A stretch of DNA of 38,867 nucleotides from Bacteroidales bacterium (GTDB taxonomy: Bacteria; Bacteroidota; Bacteroidia; Bacteroidales; P3): contig JAGBOF010000001.1 of NCBI GenBank assembly GCA_017633985.1, positions 1 through 38,867 on the forward strand. Reading direction: 5' to 3'. The notes below the pieces were generated by a model. It made no database searches. It was given only the letters and a program-made list of their open reading frames with translations, and was not told the origin of the DNA. Shown here piece by piece: positions 28,153-35,540 of this stretch. Position numbers and translations under genes: made by a program. The first letter of the stretch is position 1. Every line of letters starts with the position of its first letter.

Positions 28153-28396
28153 GTATCTAAAAGTTTAGAATATCCTTTCTACGGTATCTGCTGTTGACTT
28201 GTTTTCAGGTTTAATGAACAAAAGGAAGCTAAAAAGGTTTATAATTCAGGCTTAATTTGTAAAAAAATAGCCTGAAAAATTTGTAATTTATGCGTAATTT
28301 GTGAAAAAAGAAGGCTGAAAAAGCCGTAATTATTGGTTTAATAAATGAAATAGTAAATTTGAAAGGTTATATGACTAAAAGTCCTGTCTGTTTGGA
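28153..28396. other. Intergenic region between convergent rplQ and rnhB with an imperfect direct repeat
   Basis: No gene is visible. An imperfect direct repeat (TAATTTGT, A-run, CTGAAAAA) occurs at 28253-28279 and 28295-28322. CAGGCT/AGCCTG (28247-28252 and 28269-28274) and GGCT/AGCC (28313-28316 and 28322-28325) can form small hairpins. On the minus strand the second is followed by TTCTTTTTT, so it may weakly terminate rnhB. Confidence 0.5.
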
Positions 28397-29014
28397 TTAG
28401 TCAAACAATGACGGTTCACCTAAAAGATTAAAAGTTTTTCTGTGAAATTCTGTAATACCGAATTGCTTTATTGCTTCACGGTGGTCTTTTGTAGGATAAC
28501 CTTTATTCTTCTGCCAATTGTATTGCGGGAATTGCTCCGAAAGTTTTATCATTGCATCGTCCCTATAGGTTTTTGCAAGTATTGATGCTGCCGCTATTGA
28601 CATAAATGTAGCATCTCCCTTGACTATTGTTTTAAAAGGAATCTTCAAATCAGTGTGAAAGCGGTTGCCGTCAATTAAAAGAAATTCAGGTGTTATTTTT
28701 AATTGTTTTACGGCGCGGTTCATCGCCAGTATTGAGGCTTCCAATATGTTGATTTTATCTATTTCTTCATTCGTTACTTCCGCTACTGCAAATGCCAAAG
28801 CATTTTCTTCAATAACAGGACGTAACATTCTTCTTTGTTTATCCGTTAATTGTTTTGAATCATTAAGCAACGGATGCGAAAAATCATTCGGTAAAATAAC
28901 AGCAGCGGCATAGACACTGCCTGCAAGACAACCTCTGCCTGCTTCGTCTATGCCGCATTCCGTCAAATCTTTGTTATAATACGGTTTTAAGGTATTTAAC
29001 TCTTTTAACGGCAT
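28397..29014 (-). CDS. rnhB: Ribonuclease HII
   Basis: A 205-residue protein. GIDEAGRG provides D23 and E24, LLIDGNRF gives D115 and [21 protein letters not shown] gives D134, the four catalytic carboxylates of RNase HII. The enzyme removes RNA from RNA-DNA hybrids and incises at single misincorporated ribonucleotides. It lies 22 nt after purQ on the same strand and is probably co-transcribed with it. The start is supported by motif position, though the first 15 residues are poorly conserved. Confidence 0.95.
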   Translation of the reverse strand: MPLKELNTLKPYYNKDLTECGIDEAGRGCLAGSVYAAAVILPNDFSHPLLNDSKQLTDKQRRMLRPVIEENALAFAVAEVTNEEIDKINILEASILAMNRAVKQLKITPEFLLIDGNRFHTDLKIPFKTIVKGDATFMSIAAASILAKTYRDDAMIKLSEQFPQYNWQKNKGYPTKDHREAIKQFGITEFHRKTFNLLGEPSLFD

Positions 29015-29036
29015 TGATGCTTTCAGTACATTATGA

Positions 29037-29729
29037 TTATTTTACAAAATTCTTAATCAAAGAATCAAACAGAATCTTTCCGTCCGTATTGCCTAATTCC
29101 GTGTCGGCACAGCGTTCTGGATGCGGCATCATTCCGAAAACATTCTTGGTCTTATTGGTGATTCCTGCAATGTTTTCTACACTTCCGTTAGGATTGCATT
29201 CAGGAAGAATTTCGCCGTCTTGGTTACAATAACGGAAAAGAACTTGTTCGTTATCGTTAAGTTTTTTCAATGTGTCTTCGTATGCGAAGTATCTTCCCTC
29301 TCCGTGGGCGATAGGAATATTCAAAGCTTTGCCTTTTTCGGCGTCTTTGGTGAATATTGTGCTGTTGGTTTGAGGTGCTATAAATTGATTGTGACAGATA
29401 AATTTTTGGTTATTGTTGTGAAGAAGCGTTCCTTCTAACAATCCGCTTTCGCAGAGTATCTGAAAACCGTTACAAACTCCCAAAACCAATCCGCCTTTAT
29501 TGGCAAAATCAATCACGCTGTTCATTATAGGCGACAATTTGGCTATTGCACCGCTGCGGAGATAATCTCCGTAGGAAAATCCTCCCGGAAGTATAATCAT
29601 ATCACAGTTTTGTAAATCGCTTTCTTTATGCCAAAGATTAACAACTTCTTGTTTTTCTATATGTTTAAGTACATAGTACATATCATGGTCGCAATTTGAC
29701 CCCGGAAAAGTTACAACTCCGAATTTCAT
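29037..29729 (-). CDS. purQ: Phosphoribosylformylglycinamidine synthase subunit PurQ (stand-alone glutaminase)
   Basis: The 230-residue protein begins [16 protein letters not shown], the PurQ signature. The class I amidotransferase triad is complete: C86 in [10 protein letters not shown]203 and E205 in MPHPERCAD. It supplies ammonia from glutamine for the fourth step of purine synthesis and needs separate PurL and PurS partners. Neither is visible here. Many Bacteroidales use one large fused PurL-PurQ protein, so a free PurQ is worth noting. A promoter -7 element lies at 29757-29764, and rnhB follows after 22 nt. Confidence 0.94.
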   Translation of the reverse strand: MKFGVVTFPGSNCDHDMYYVLKHIEKQEVVNLWHKESDLQNCDMIILPGGFSYGDYLRSGAIAKLSPIMNSVIDFANKGGLVLGVCNGFQILCESGLLEGTLLHNNNQKFICHNQFIAPQTNSTIFTKDAEKGKALNIPIAHGEGRYFAYEDTLKKLNDNEQVLFRYCNQDGEILPECNPNGSVENIAGITNKTKNVFGMMPHPERCADTELGNTDGKILFDSLIKNFVK

Positions 29730-29756
29730 AGTTTAAAAATTTTTATTTTGCATTTG

Positions 29757-29764
29757 CAAAAATA
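29757..29764 (-). promoter_or_regulatory. Putative -7 element for purQ-rnhB
   Basis: The minus strand reads TATTTTTG followed by CA, matching TAnnTTTG and ending about 27 nt before the purQ ATG. No convincing -33 TTG at the expected distance. Confidence 0.5.
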
Positions 29765-29840
29765 CAAAAACTATTTAAACTAAATGCCGATTTGTTTGAA
29801 AAATGAACAATAAACAGTCTTTTACTTGCTTATATCATAC

Positions 29841-29872
29841 AAAAAAGCGGGTGAAAGTCTTTTTTCACCCGC
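29841..29872 (-). terminator. Rho-independent terminator of the deiminase gene
   Basis: GCGGGTGAAA (29847-29856) pairs perfectly with TTTCACCCGC (29863-29872) around a 6-nt loop. On the minus strand the stem is followed by TTTTTT (complement of 29841-29846). It lies 21 nt after the stop of the deiminase gene. Confidence 0.9.
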
Positions 29873-29893
29873 AATAATTATGTGTCTGAAAAA

Positions 29894-32113
29894 TTATTTT
29901 GTGATTATAAGATTTCTGCTTGCCGAGAAATTGCCGTCGGTGAATATCACCCAATAATGACCGCTTTTAAGATTTTTGACATCCAATTCATAATTTACGG
30001 TATTTTTTGCAATTTTGCCGCTTTGTTGTACCTGACCTTTCAAATTGATAATCCTGTAATACAGATCCGTATTGTTATTGACGGTGATTACCGCATTGTC
30101 TTTTGCAGGATTAGGATATATTTCCGAAATGTCCGACAAAGTTTTCTGGGTTACGGAAGTTAAAGACGAAAAGTGTATGTCTGATTGGGTGCCGTATGTA
30201 ACCGTAGTTGTGTCGTATGACAAATTAGAAGTGTCATATACAACCGTTCCGACAGTATCCCATGCGTAATCATTATTATATGTATTGACTTCTTTTCCGT
30301 AAGGCATTACGTAAAAACCTCCTTGATGTGCAGTCATAGGTTTTAACATCGTTTTGCCGTTATTGGACGTCGAACTGATATAATAATATAACGTGTCATT
30401 GGTTGCAGTATCATTCAGCGTTATGTCACCAGCAAATTTGTTGTCACCCAAAGACGTTAAAGTAATGTCGCTCCATTGATTTGCAGATTGGGTTTTGAAG
30501 TAAATTTTGACGTCTTTTATTCCGCTTTTGTTTTGTGAAAATACTTCTACGTGATATTTACTTCCGTTTTCTTGTGTGTTGAAAAATCTTGCAGGCTGAT
30601 GATATATTCTTACAGGGTTGTCTGCAGGAATTTGTTTGGTAATACAATGGATTGCTCCGCCGTATCCGTCAAAACTTCTTACGTCTATTTCTTCGAATGT
30701 ATAACCCGGATAAGCTTTTTTCAAGACATCCAAAGCAAGTTTATTGCCTTCGGTGTCTCCTGCCTTTGATCCGCTTAAAGAAGTGTCATAAAATACAGGC
30801 TGAATGATGGCATCGTTCACGAAAGTGTGGTTTGCCCAACAGCGTGTGTATTGATTGTATTCCCTCGGTGACAGATACCAAGAACCGTTATCCTTTGCAG
30901 GAAGCGGTACGCGTACTAAATCGTAATTATTGCCGAAATAGTTTTTCTGCGAAGTGAAAGTTTCAAGATTGCTTTCCACTTTCTTTGCATCACCCCACGA
31001 AGAAAGCGATTCAGGATATTTCGCAGCCACAAAACCCGTTTCTTCCCACATGTCGGCATACAAATCAATGTGACCCGTACCTCCGTCATAATCCAGCATA
31101 GGCACGAAGGTTATGTTTTGCAGATTCATAAGATGTTTTATAGAATCTTCAAGTTGCTGATGCGTCAAAGGCGTTTTCCAATTCATCGTCAATTTCGGTT
31201 CGCTGCCCGACAAATCCAATTCATACAATCCGTAACGGTCGGAATTTGTCGTATCGACAGCAGAAGTTGTAAACAAACTTCCCAAACCGTCGGTTAAAAT
31301 GTTTCCGCCTTCGTATTCTACGGTCGTAGTGTAGCAATTCCAACCCAAATTTGCGGCTATCTGTTTAGGCAGTTGGTCATCCATAGGTCTGCCTCCGTAA
31401 TATTCGAAATCCATAAAGGCAATGGAGTCATCATCTCCGTAATAAAACGCAACAGGGCCCCAATCCCTTGCCCAGAATGAGTTGCCCGGATGAACGAAAA
31501 ATCTGTAATTTTCAAGCGGCATGCCTTTCTTTTGCATGAAGTTCTTGATTGTTACCGTGTCTTCGTCATACCAAACGTCAATCCAAACTTGCGCATGTTT
31601 TTGTATGGCATTTGTAAGTTTGGCGTGCAACAATGCGTAATCACTGTTATCGGCTACATCGGGCGTACTTACAGTTTGTACCAATGAGTAGTTGCCGAAA
31701 AAGTCGTAAACCAATCCGTAACCGTCAAAAATAGCTTCCGCATACTGATTGTTGGATGCATTGCGGGTTATGTACGGCCATTCTATCAATATAGCCTGCA
31801 CTTCGTCGCTTTCGATAGGGAAAATCATGTCCTCGGGTACATCCAAAGCCGATTTTACGTTAGTCTGTTTTTGTGCTTGCTCCCCGTTTGAGGATTCAGC
31901 GTTTTGGTTTTGGCAGAAATCTATTTGATTGGGTTTTCTTTGCATCATTGTGCGGTAATAATCATTGATTTCCTGTTTGCCCATGCTTTGATTAAGCTCA
32001 AGGTGGGCGGCTCTTGTTTTGTTGTTTTCGTGCGTCGGCTGTTGGGCATTAAGAGTTAATGCAGCGGCTAAACCAAGCAACAAAACCAATGTCTGTTTTT
32101 TTAATGTAGTCAT
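29894..32113 (-). CDS. Secreted peptidyl-arginine/agmatine deiminase-family protein with T9SS sorting domain
   Basis: From the ATG at 32111-32113 the protein has 739 residues and a clean signal peptide (MTTLKKQTLVLLLGLAAALTLNA). An upstream extension to 32224 would bury that signal and cross the promoter, so it is rejected. The catalytic domain (about 90-510) shows the guanidine-deiminase triad: RDWGP (D217), GTGHID (H348) and GGAIHC (C490). A beta-rich segment (about 515-605) follows. Residues about 663-739 (EIYPNPAKDNAVITV... LKSGHYWVIF... ASRNLIITK) are a type A T9SS C-terminal sorting domain. The enzyme is therefore expected at the cell surface, hydrolysing arginine or a guanidino compound to citrulline or an analogue and ammonia. 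The substrate (peptidyl-arginine versus agmatine) is not decided. It is monocistronic with its own terminator. Confidence 0.85.
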   Translation of the reverse strand: MTTLKKQTLVLLLGLAAALTLNAQQPTHENNKTRAAHLELNQSMGKQEINDYYRTMMQRKPNQIDFCQNQNAESSNGEQAQKQTNVKSALDVPEDMIFPIESDEVQAILIEWPYITRNASNNQYAEAIFDGYGLVYDFFGNYSLVQTVSTPDVADNSDYALLHAKLTNAIQKHAQVWIDVWYDEDTVTIKNFMQKKGMPLENYRFFVHPGNSFWARDWGPVAFYYGDDDSIAFMDFEYYGGRPMDDQLPKQIAANLGWNCYTTTVEYEGGNILTDGLGSLFTTSAVDTTNSDRYGLYELDLSGSEPKLTMNWKTPLTHQQLEDSIKHLMNLQNITFVPMLDYDGGTGHIDLYADMWEETGFVAAKYPESLSSWGDAKKVESNLETFTSQKNYFGNNYDLVRVPLPAKDNGSWYLSPREYNQYTRCWANHTFVNDAIIQPVFYDTSLSGSKAGDTEGNKLALDVLKKAYPGYTFEEIDVRSFDGYGGAIHCITKQIPADNPVRIYHQPARFFNTQENGSKYHVEVFSQNKSGIKDVKIYFKTQSANQWSDITLTSLGDNKFAGDITLNDTATNDTLYYYISSTSNNGKTMLKPMTAHQGGFYVMPYGKEVNTYNNDYAWDTVGTVVYDTSNLSYDTTTVTYGTQSDIHFSSLTSVTQKTLSDISEIYPNPAKDNAVITVNNNTDLYYRIINLKGQVQQSGKIAKNTVNYELDVKNLKSGHYWVIFTDGNFSASRNLIITK

Positions 32114-32169
32114 TTTATTTATGTATTTTATTGTGTTTTGCGATGTTTTGTACCCGCTCGGGGAAATTG

Positions 32170-32177
32170 CAAAATTA
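32170..32177 (-). promoter_or_regulatory. Putative -7 element for the secreted deiminase gene
   Basis: The minus strand reads TAATTTTG followed by CAA, matching TAnnTTTG about 56 nt before the ATG at 32113. No clear -33 TTG at 19-20 nt. Confidence 0.5.
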
Positions 32178-32312
32178 TGAATAATTGTTGTAATTATATA
32201 AAAATAAGACAAAAAATCACTCATAAAGTCTAAAAAAGAAGTTGATTAACAGCAAAAATGATATATATAATAAGGTATAGTAACGAGTTGTTTTTGCGGT
32301 ATGAAAAATCCT

Positions 32313-32390
32313 TAAAATAAAACGCCGTAAAAATATTTTTTTATCGCAGATTAATTTACTGAAACGCCATAAAAATATTTTTTTACGCCG
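32313..32390. repeat. Tandem intergenic repeat with ACGCC core
   Basis: Two 24-nt units at 32320-32343 and 32362-32385 match at 23 positions. Each begins AAACGCC, then G or A, then TAAAAAT and a T-run. A third core, ACGCCGT, follows at 32385-32391. The 17 nt TAAAATAAAACGCCGTA at 32313-32329 are identical to 6622-6638, and TTTACTGAAACG before the second unit is the reverse complement of a segment at about 6613-6624. Confidence 0.8.
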
Positions 32391-32659
32391 TCTTATTTTT
32401 ACGCATTGATTTTATTGTTTGACGGCATTATTTGATAGTGGTTCGAAAAGTGGTTTTATTGCTGAAAAATATTGAATTATGACGGTGATTTGCAGATAAA
32501 ACAGGTGCTTTTACAGCTATTTTGGTAATTTTTTGCCGAATTTGATGAAAATTATGTAACATTATTGAAATATTTGCGTAAATATAGGAAATAAAAGTCA
32601 AAAGCAGATAATTTTTACATGCTATGATTCAAAAAAATGCAGATTTTTAATGAAAATTT

Positions 32660-32689
32660 TTGGTAGTATGAAAAAATTATGTAATTTTG
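32660..32689 (+). promoter_or_regulatory. Promoter of the OmpA-family gene
   Basis: TTG (32660-32662) is followed 19 nt later by TAATTTTG (32682-32689), a full Bacteroidetes -33/-7 match. It lies about 67 nt before the start. The 22 nt at 32680-32701 equal those of the rpsL promoter at 9751-9772. Confidence 0.8.
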
Positions 32690-32756
32690 CAACTTGAAAA
32701 TTTGTAAGAAGACTATTTGAATACAAATTATTAATAATTTAAATTAAAAAAACAGT

Positions 32757-33971
32757 ATGAAGAAATTAGTTATTACGCTTGCTCTTTTGTTGGCAGCCGG
32801 CACAACAATGACAGCTCAAGAAGTTGAAAAGGGCAGCAAACAGAGATGGAGAAGTTTCGAAACTAACCGTTTCATTGACAACTGGGAACTTTCAGCAGGT
32901 GTAAACTTTGGCGGTTACTATGTACAGCCATGGGAAAGCGATGCAAACTATCCTGATGCAAAATTCAAAAACTTTACTTTGGGATTTGACGCTGCTTTCA
33001 GTAAATGGTTTACTCCTATCATGGGAGCAAGAATCGGCGGATACTACGGAAACTACGTATACGGCTATGACAAAACCAACGAAGATTTGACACACAAAGT
33101 TAATTACTTCGGTTTTCACTTTGACGGAATGGTAAACTTCACTAACTGGATTTGCCGTTACAAAGCTGACAGATTCTTCAATTTGATAGGATTTGCAGGT
33201 TTTGGTTACGCACAAGGTAAACAAAAAGAGTTAAACGAAGTTGAAAACGAAGGAACTTGGACAAAAGAAATAGTTGTTCCTGTTGGTTTGATCGCAAGAT
33301 TCCGTGTTTGTGACCCTCTTACAATCAACATCGAATTGAGAGACCAAATTTCAAGACCTAGCTTCGATAACTTGATTGCCAATACGAAATTTGCAAACGG
33401 TAACTTACTTACTGCATCTATAGGTTTGACTTGGAAGATGTCAAGAGTAAGAAGCTTCAACGCTTACACTCCGATAGACAAATCTTTGTATGACAACAGA
33501 ATTTCTGCATTGGAAAGAGATCTTCAGAATGCAAACGATAAGAATGCTGAATATCAGAAACAAATCGAAAGATACAAGAAACAACTTTCTGATAAGGAAA
33601 GAGAACTTCAGGATGCATTGAAGAAAGCTTCAAAGACTAGCCCTGTAGTAGAGGTTAATGACGATGTTACTTTGAGCATCTTCTTCCCAATCGGAAGCGC
33701 TGAAATTTCTGATAAGAATGAAATCAACATTAAATACATGGCTGACGTAATCAAGGCTTCTAAGAAGACTTACACAATTACGGGTTATGCTGACAACTCA
33801 ACAGGTTCTGAAAACAGAAATCTTGAATTGTCTCAACAAAGAGCTGAAGCTGTTTACAATGCATTGATCAATGCAGGTGTTGACAGAAGCAAGATCAAGG
33901 TTGATTACAAGGGATGTTCTGTTCAACCATTTGATAAAGATTATTTGAACAGAGTTGCTATTATCAAATAA
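32757..33971 (+). CDS. OmpA-family outer-membrane protein with coiled coil
   Basis: The 404-residue protein has a signal peptide (MKKLVITLALLLAAGTTMTA, cleavage predicted before QE). Residues about 35-235 show alternating aromatic/glycine-rich strands expected of an outer-membrane beta-barrel. A heptad-rich coiled coil follows (about 247-293, ISALERDLQNANDKNAEYQK...). The C-terminal OmpA domain (about 302-404) contains TGYADNSTGS with D346 and ELSQQRAEAV with R362, the two residues that bind diaminopimelate in peptidoglycan. It should tether the outer membrane to the cell wall, like the abundant OmpA-like proteins of Bacteroides and Porphyromonas. A strong promoter and strong terminator flank it, and codon use is highly regular, all consistent with high expression. 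Confidence 0.9.
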   Translation: MKKLVITLALLLAAGTTMTAQEVEKGSKQRWRSFETNRFIDNWELSAGVNFGGYYVQPWESDANYPDAKFKNFTLGFDAAFSKWFTPIMGARIGGYYGNYVYGYDKTNEDLTHKVNYFGFHFDGMVNFTNWICRYKADRFFNLIGFAGFGYAQGKQKELNEVENEGTWTKEIVVPVGLIARFRVCDPLTINIELRDQISRPSFDNLIANTKFANGNLLTASIGLTWKMSRVRSFNAYTPIDKSLYDNRISALERDLQNANDKNAEYQKQIERYKKQLSDKERELQDALKKASKTSPVVEVNDDVTLSIFFPIGSAEISDKNEINIKYMADVIKASKKTYTITGYADNSTGSENRNLELSQQRAEAVYNALINAGVDRSKIKVDYKGCSVQPFDKDYLNRVAIIK

Positions 33972-33992
33972 CAACTAACCAAATAACAGATG

Positions 33993-34023
33993 AAAGGTTG
34001 TTCTTATTGAACAACCTTTTTTA
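33993..34023 (+). terminator. Rho-independent terminator of the OmpA-family gene
   Basis: AAAGGTTGTTC (33993-34003) and GAACAACCTTT (34009-34019) form a perfect 11-bp stem with a 5-nt loop, followed by a T-rich run. It lies 21 nt after the stop codon. Confidence 0.93.
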
Positions 34024-34089
34024 TTTTTATCTTGTTAGTTGACGTTTAGACAGCGATGGCTTTTATTATTAAAAGCATTTAATATTGTT

Positions 34090-34216
34090 TATAATATCTG
34101 TTTGATTGTCTATACCTCCTGTTGATTTGTTATAATCTCTGATTGATGTGTCTATACTTTCTGTTGTTTTATTTATAATCTCTGTTTAATTTGTCTAAAC
34201 ATCCTGTTATTTAATA
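34090..34216. repeat. Six-copy degenerate repeat with a 21-bp period
   Basis: Six units begin at 34090, 34111, 34131, 34153, 34174 and 34196. Each starts TATAA or TATAC (the last TAAAC), has (T/C)CTG(T/A)T at its centre and ends in TTTGT or a close variant. Unit lengths are 20-22 nt. Alternate units resemble each other most, giving a higher-order period of about 42 nt. No ORF crosses the array convincingly. The rest of the 33972-34467 gap holds the OmpA-gene terminator, a GCTTTT/AAAAGC hairpin at 34059-34076 and the putative efp terminator. Confidence 0.75.
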
Positions 34217-34388
34217 AAATTATCCGTGTGAAGTTAGATATATGTGCATACCGTTGATCTGAAAGGCGTTTTTTCGCTGTTATTTAAGTATTGAAAAAGG
34301 GACCGATGGCTGATAGAGCAACGGGGGTTTATGTTTTGATGAAAAGATAAGAGGGGTCAGTAAAGAAATAAAAAGGATAAAATAAAAT

Positions 34389-34417
34389 AACTGCATACTG
34401 TAAGGCAATATGCAGTT
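34389..34417 (-). terminator. Probable terminator of the efp operon
   Basis: AACTGCATA (34389-34397) pairs with TATGCAGTT (34409-34417), a perfect 9-bp stem with an 11-nt loop. On the minus strand the stem is followed by ATTTTATTTTAT, T-rich rather than a pure T-tract. It lies 51 nt beyond the efp stop. Confidence 0.6.
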
Positions 34418-34467
34418 TATTAAATAAAAAAAAACGAAAAATGAAAAAAAATACTAAAAAATACTAA

Positions 34468-35034
34468 TTAGTTTTTAACTCTTTCCGAATATTCAGCAGT
34501 ACGTGTATCAACTTTTATCTTCTCGCCTTCGTTAATAAATAAAGGCACTCTTATCTTTGCACCTGTTTCTACGGTGGCATCCTTCATCGCATTTGTTGCC
34601 GTATTGCCTTTAACGCCTGGTTCGGTATAAGTGATCGTCATTTCTACGAATGCAGGCAATTCGCAAGAAAGCGGAGTCTCAGTATCTGCATGGACAATCA
34701 TTTCTACAGGCTGTCCTTCCATAAGGAATTGCGGAGCGTTGATTATATCTTCCTGAACCGTTACTTCTTCCCATGTCTCGGAATGCATGAAATGATAACC
34801 CAAATCATCTTTATAAGAAAACGTATAAGGTCTTCTTTCGATACGAGCAGTCTCTATCTTTGTACCCGAAGGGAAAGTGTGCTCAAGCGTTCTGCCTGTT
34901 TTGAAACTTTTAAGTGTCGTTCTTACAAAAGCACTGCCTTTTCCCGGTTTTACATGTAAAAAATCAACAACGGAAAGCAAATCTCCGTTCATTTCAATGC
35001 AAAGTCCTTTCTTAATGTCAGCTGTTGTTGCCAT
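34468..35034 (-). CDS. efp: Translation elongation factor P
   Basis: The 188-residue protein has the three-domain EF-P length. The tip of domain I reads VKPGKGSAF, with K32 at the site that is beta-lysylated or otherwise modified in other bacteria (K34 in E. coli). EMTITYTEPGVKGNT and the closing GEKIKVDTRTAEYSERV are EF-P signatures. It relieves ribosome stalling at polyproline stretches. A lysine at the tip excludes the arginine-rhamnosylation pathway. The modifying enzymes are not in this window. It starts 3 nt after the preceding small membrane-protein gene and shares its promoter. Confidence 0.96.
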   Translation of the reverse strand: MATTADIKKGLCIEMNGDLLSVVDFLHVKPGKGSAFVRTTLKSFKTGRTLEHTFPSGTKIETARIERRPYTFSYKDDLGYHFMHSETWEEVTVQEDIINAPQFLMEGQPVEMIVHADTETPLSCELPAFVEMTITYTEPGVKGNTATNAMKDATVETGAKIRVPLFINEGEKIKVDTRTAEYSERVKN

Positions 35035-35037
35035 AAA

Positions 35038-35316
35038 TTAAATTGTATTAGTTTTATTTTTTAATTGATTAATTTCCTGTTCAAGGTATGAGCATTTCTC
35101 GTTCAATATGTTGTTTTCCTGATTGATATCTTCGTATAATTTCTCGAAATACGACGATTTCAACATGGCTGCACCCATTTTCAAAAGCGCAATGCATATA
35201 AGACTTACGGATAAAACGGCAAAAGGCATCTTCTTGAACATCCACAGTGCAAACACTGCAATTATCGCAATCATTGCCAGTACATCCAAAATCTTTGAAA
35301 CACTCAATTTATTCAT
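35038..35316 (-). CDS. Small membrane protein with two helices and a coiled coil, unknown function
   Basis: I do not recognise this 92-residue protein. Two hydrophobic segments are visible, at about 10-28 (ILDVLAMIAIIAVFALWMF) and 31-53. A charged C-terminal region from about 56 to 88 (EKLYEDINQENNILNEKC..LEQEINQLKNK) has heptad spacing of Leu/Ile and should form a coiled coil. It is the first gene of a two-gene operon with efp, separated by only 3 nt, and has a complete promoter. The tight linkage suggests shared expression, not necessarily shared function. Its coding status is supported by the spacing and the promoter, not by homology. Confidence 0.75.
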   Translation of the reverse strand: MNKLSVSKILDVLAMIAIIAVFALWMFKKMPFAVLSVSLICIALLKMGAAMLKSSYFEKLYEDINQENNILNEKCSYLEQEINQLKNKTNTI

Positions 35317-35347
35317 TATTACCCTTAATTAGTTTGAAATGAAGTTG

Positions 35348-35378
35348 CAAAGTTATGCATTTTTTTTCTTTTCACCAA
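35348..35378 (-). promoter_or_regulatory. Promoter of the small membrane protein-efp operon
   Basis: The minus strand shows TTG (35376-35378), 20 nt, then TAACTTTG (35348-35355), a full match to the Bacteroidetes consensus. It is followed by CAACTT, as in the rpsL and ompA-like promoters. It lies about 31 nt before the start. Confidence 0.75.
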
Positions 35379-35540
35379 ATTTTAAGCAAAATCAATAACT
35401 TATTGCTAAATTTTATCCTGCCTTTGTCAAATAAAAATAACAAAAAAACGTTTATTCCGCATAAAGATTGGTACAAAAATGTATCTTTTTAAGAAATTTT
35501 GCGTAAATAAAGGCAGTTGAAATAAAAAAAGCAAAGAAGA

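Larger units (their letters stand above)
32114..32756. other. Divergent intergenic region between the deiminase and ompA-like genes
   Basis: No gene is visible in these 643 nt. It contains the deiminase -7 element (32170-32177), the ACGCC-core repeats (32313-32390), and the ompA-like promoter (32660-32689). AATTTGTA (32699-32706) and TACAAATT (32722-32729) can form an 8-bp hairpin in the short ompA-like leader. The 32400-32650 stretch is AT-rich and shows nothing I can name. Confidence 0.6.

Noticed and set aside
32114-32224. N-terminal extension of the deiminase gene
   Set aside because: The extension crosses the -7 element at 32170-32177 and would place 37 residues before a textbook signal peptide.
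34090-34216. CRISPR array
   Set aside because: Repeats are contiguous with no unique spacers, are degenerate and have no cas genes nearby.
35468-35501. Promoter for the DUF6427-like gene (TTG ... AAATTTTG)
   Set aside because: The spacing is 23 nt and the -7 element lacks the initial T of TAnnTTTG, so the match is too weak.
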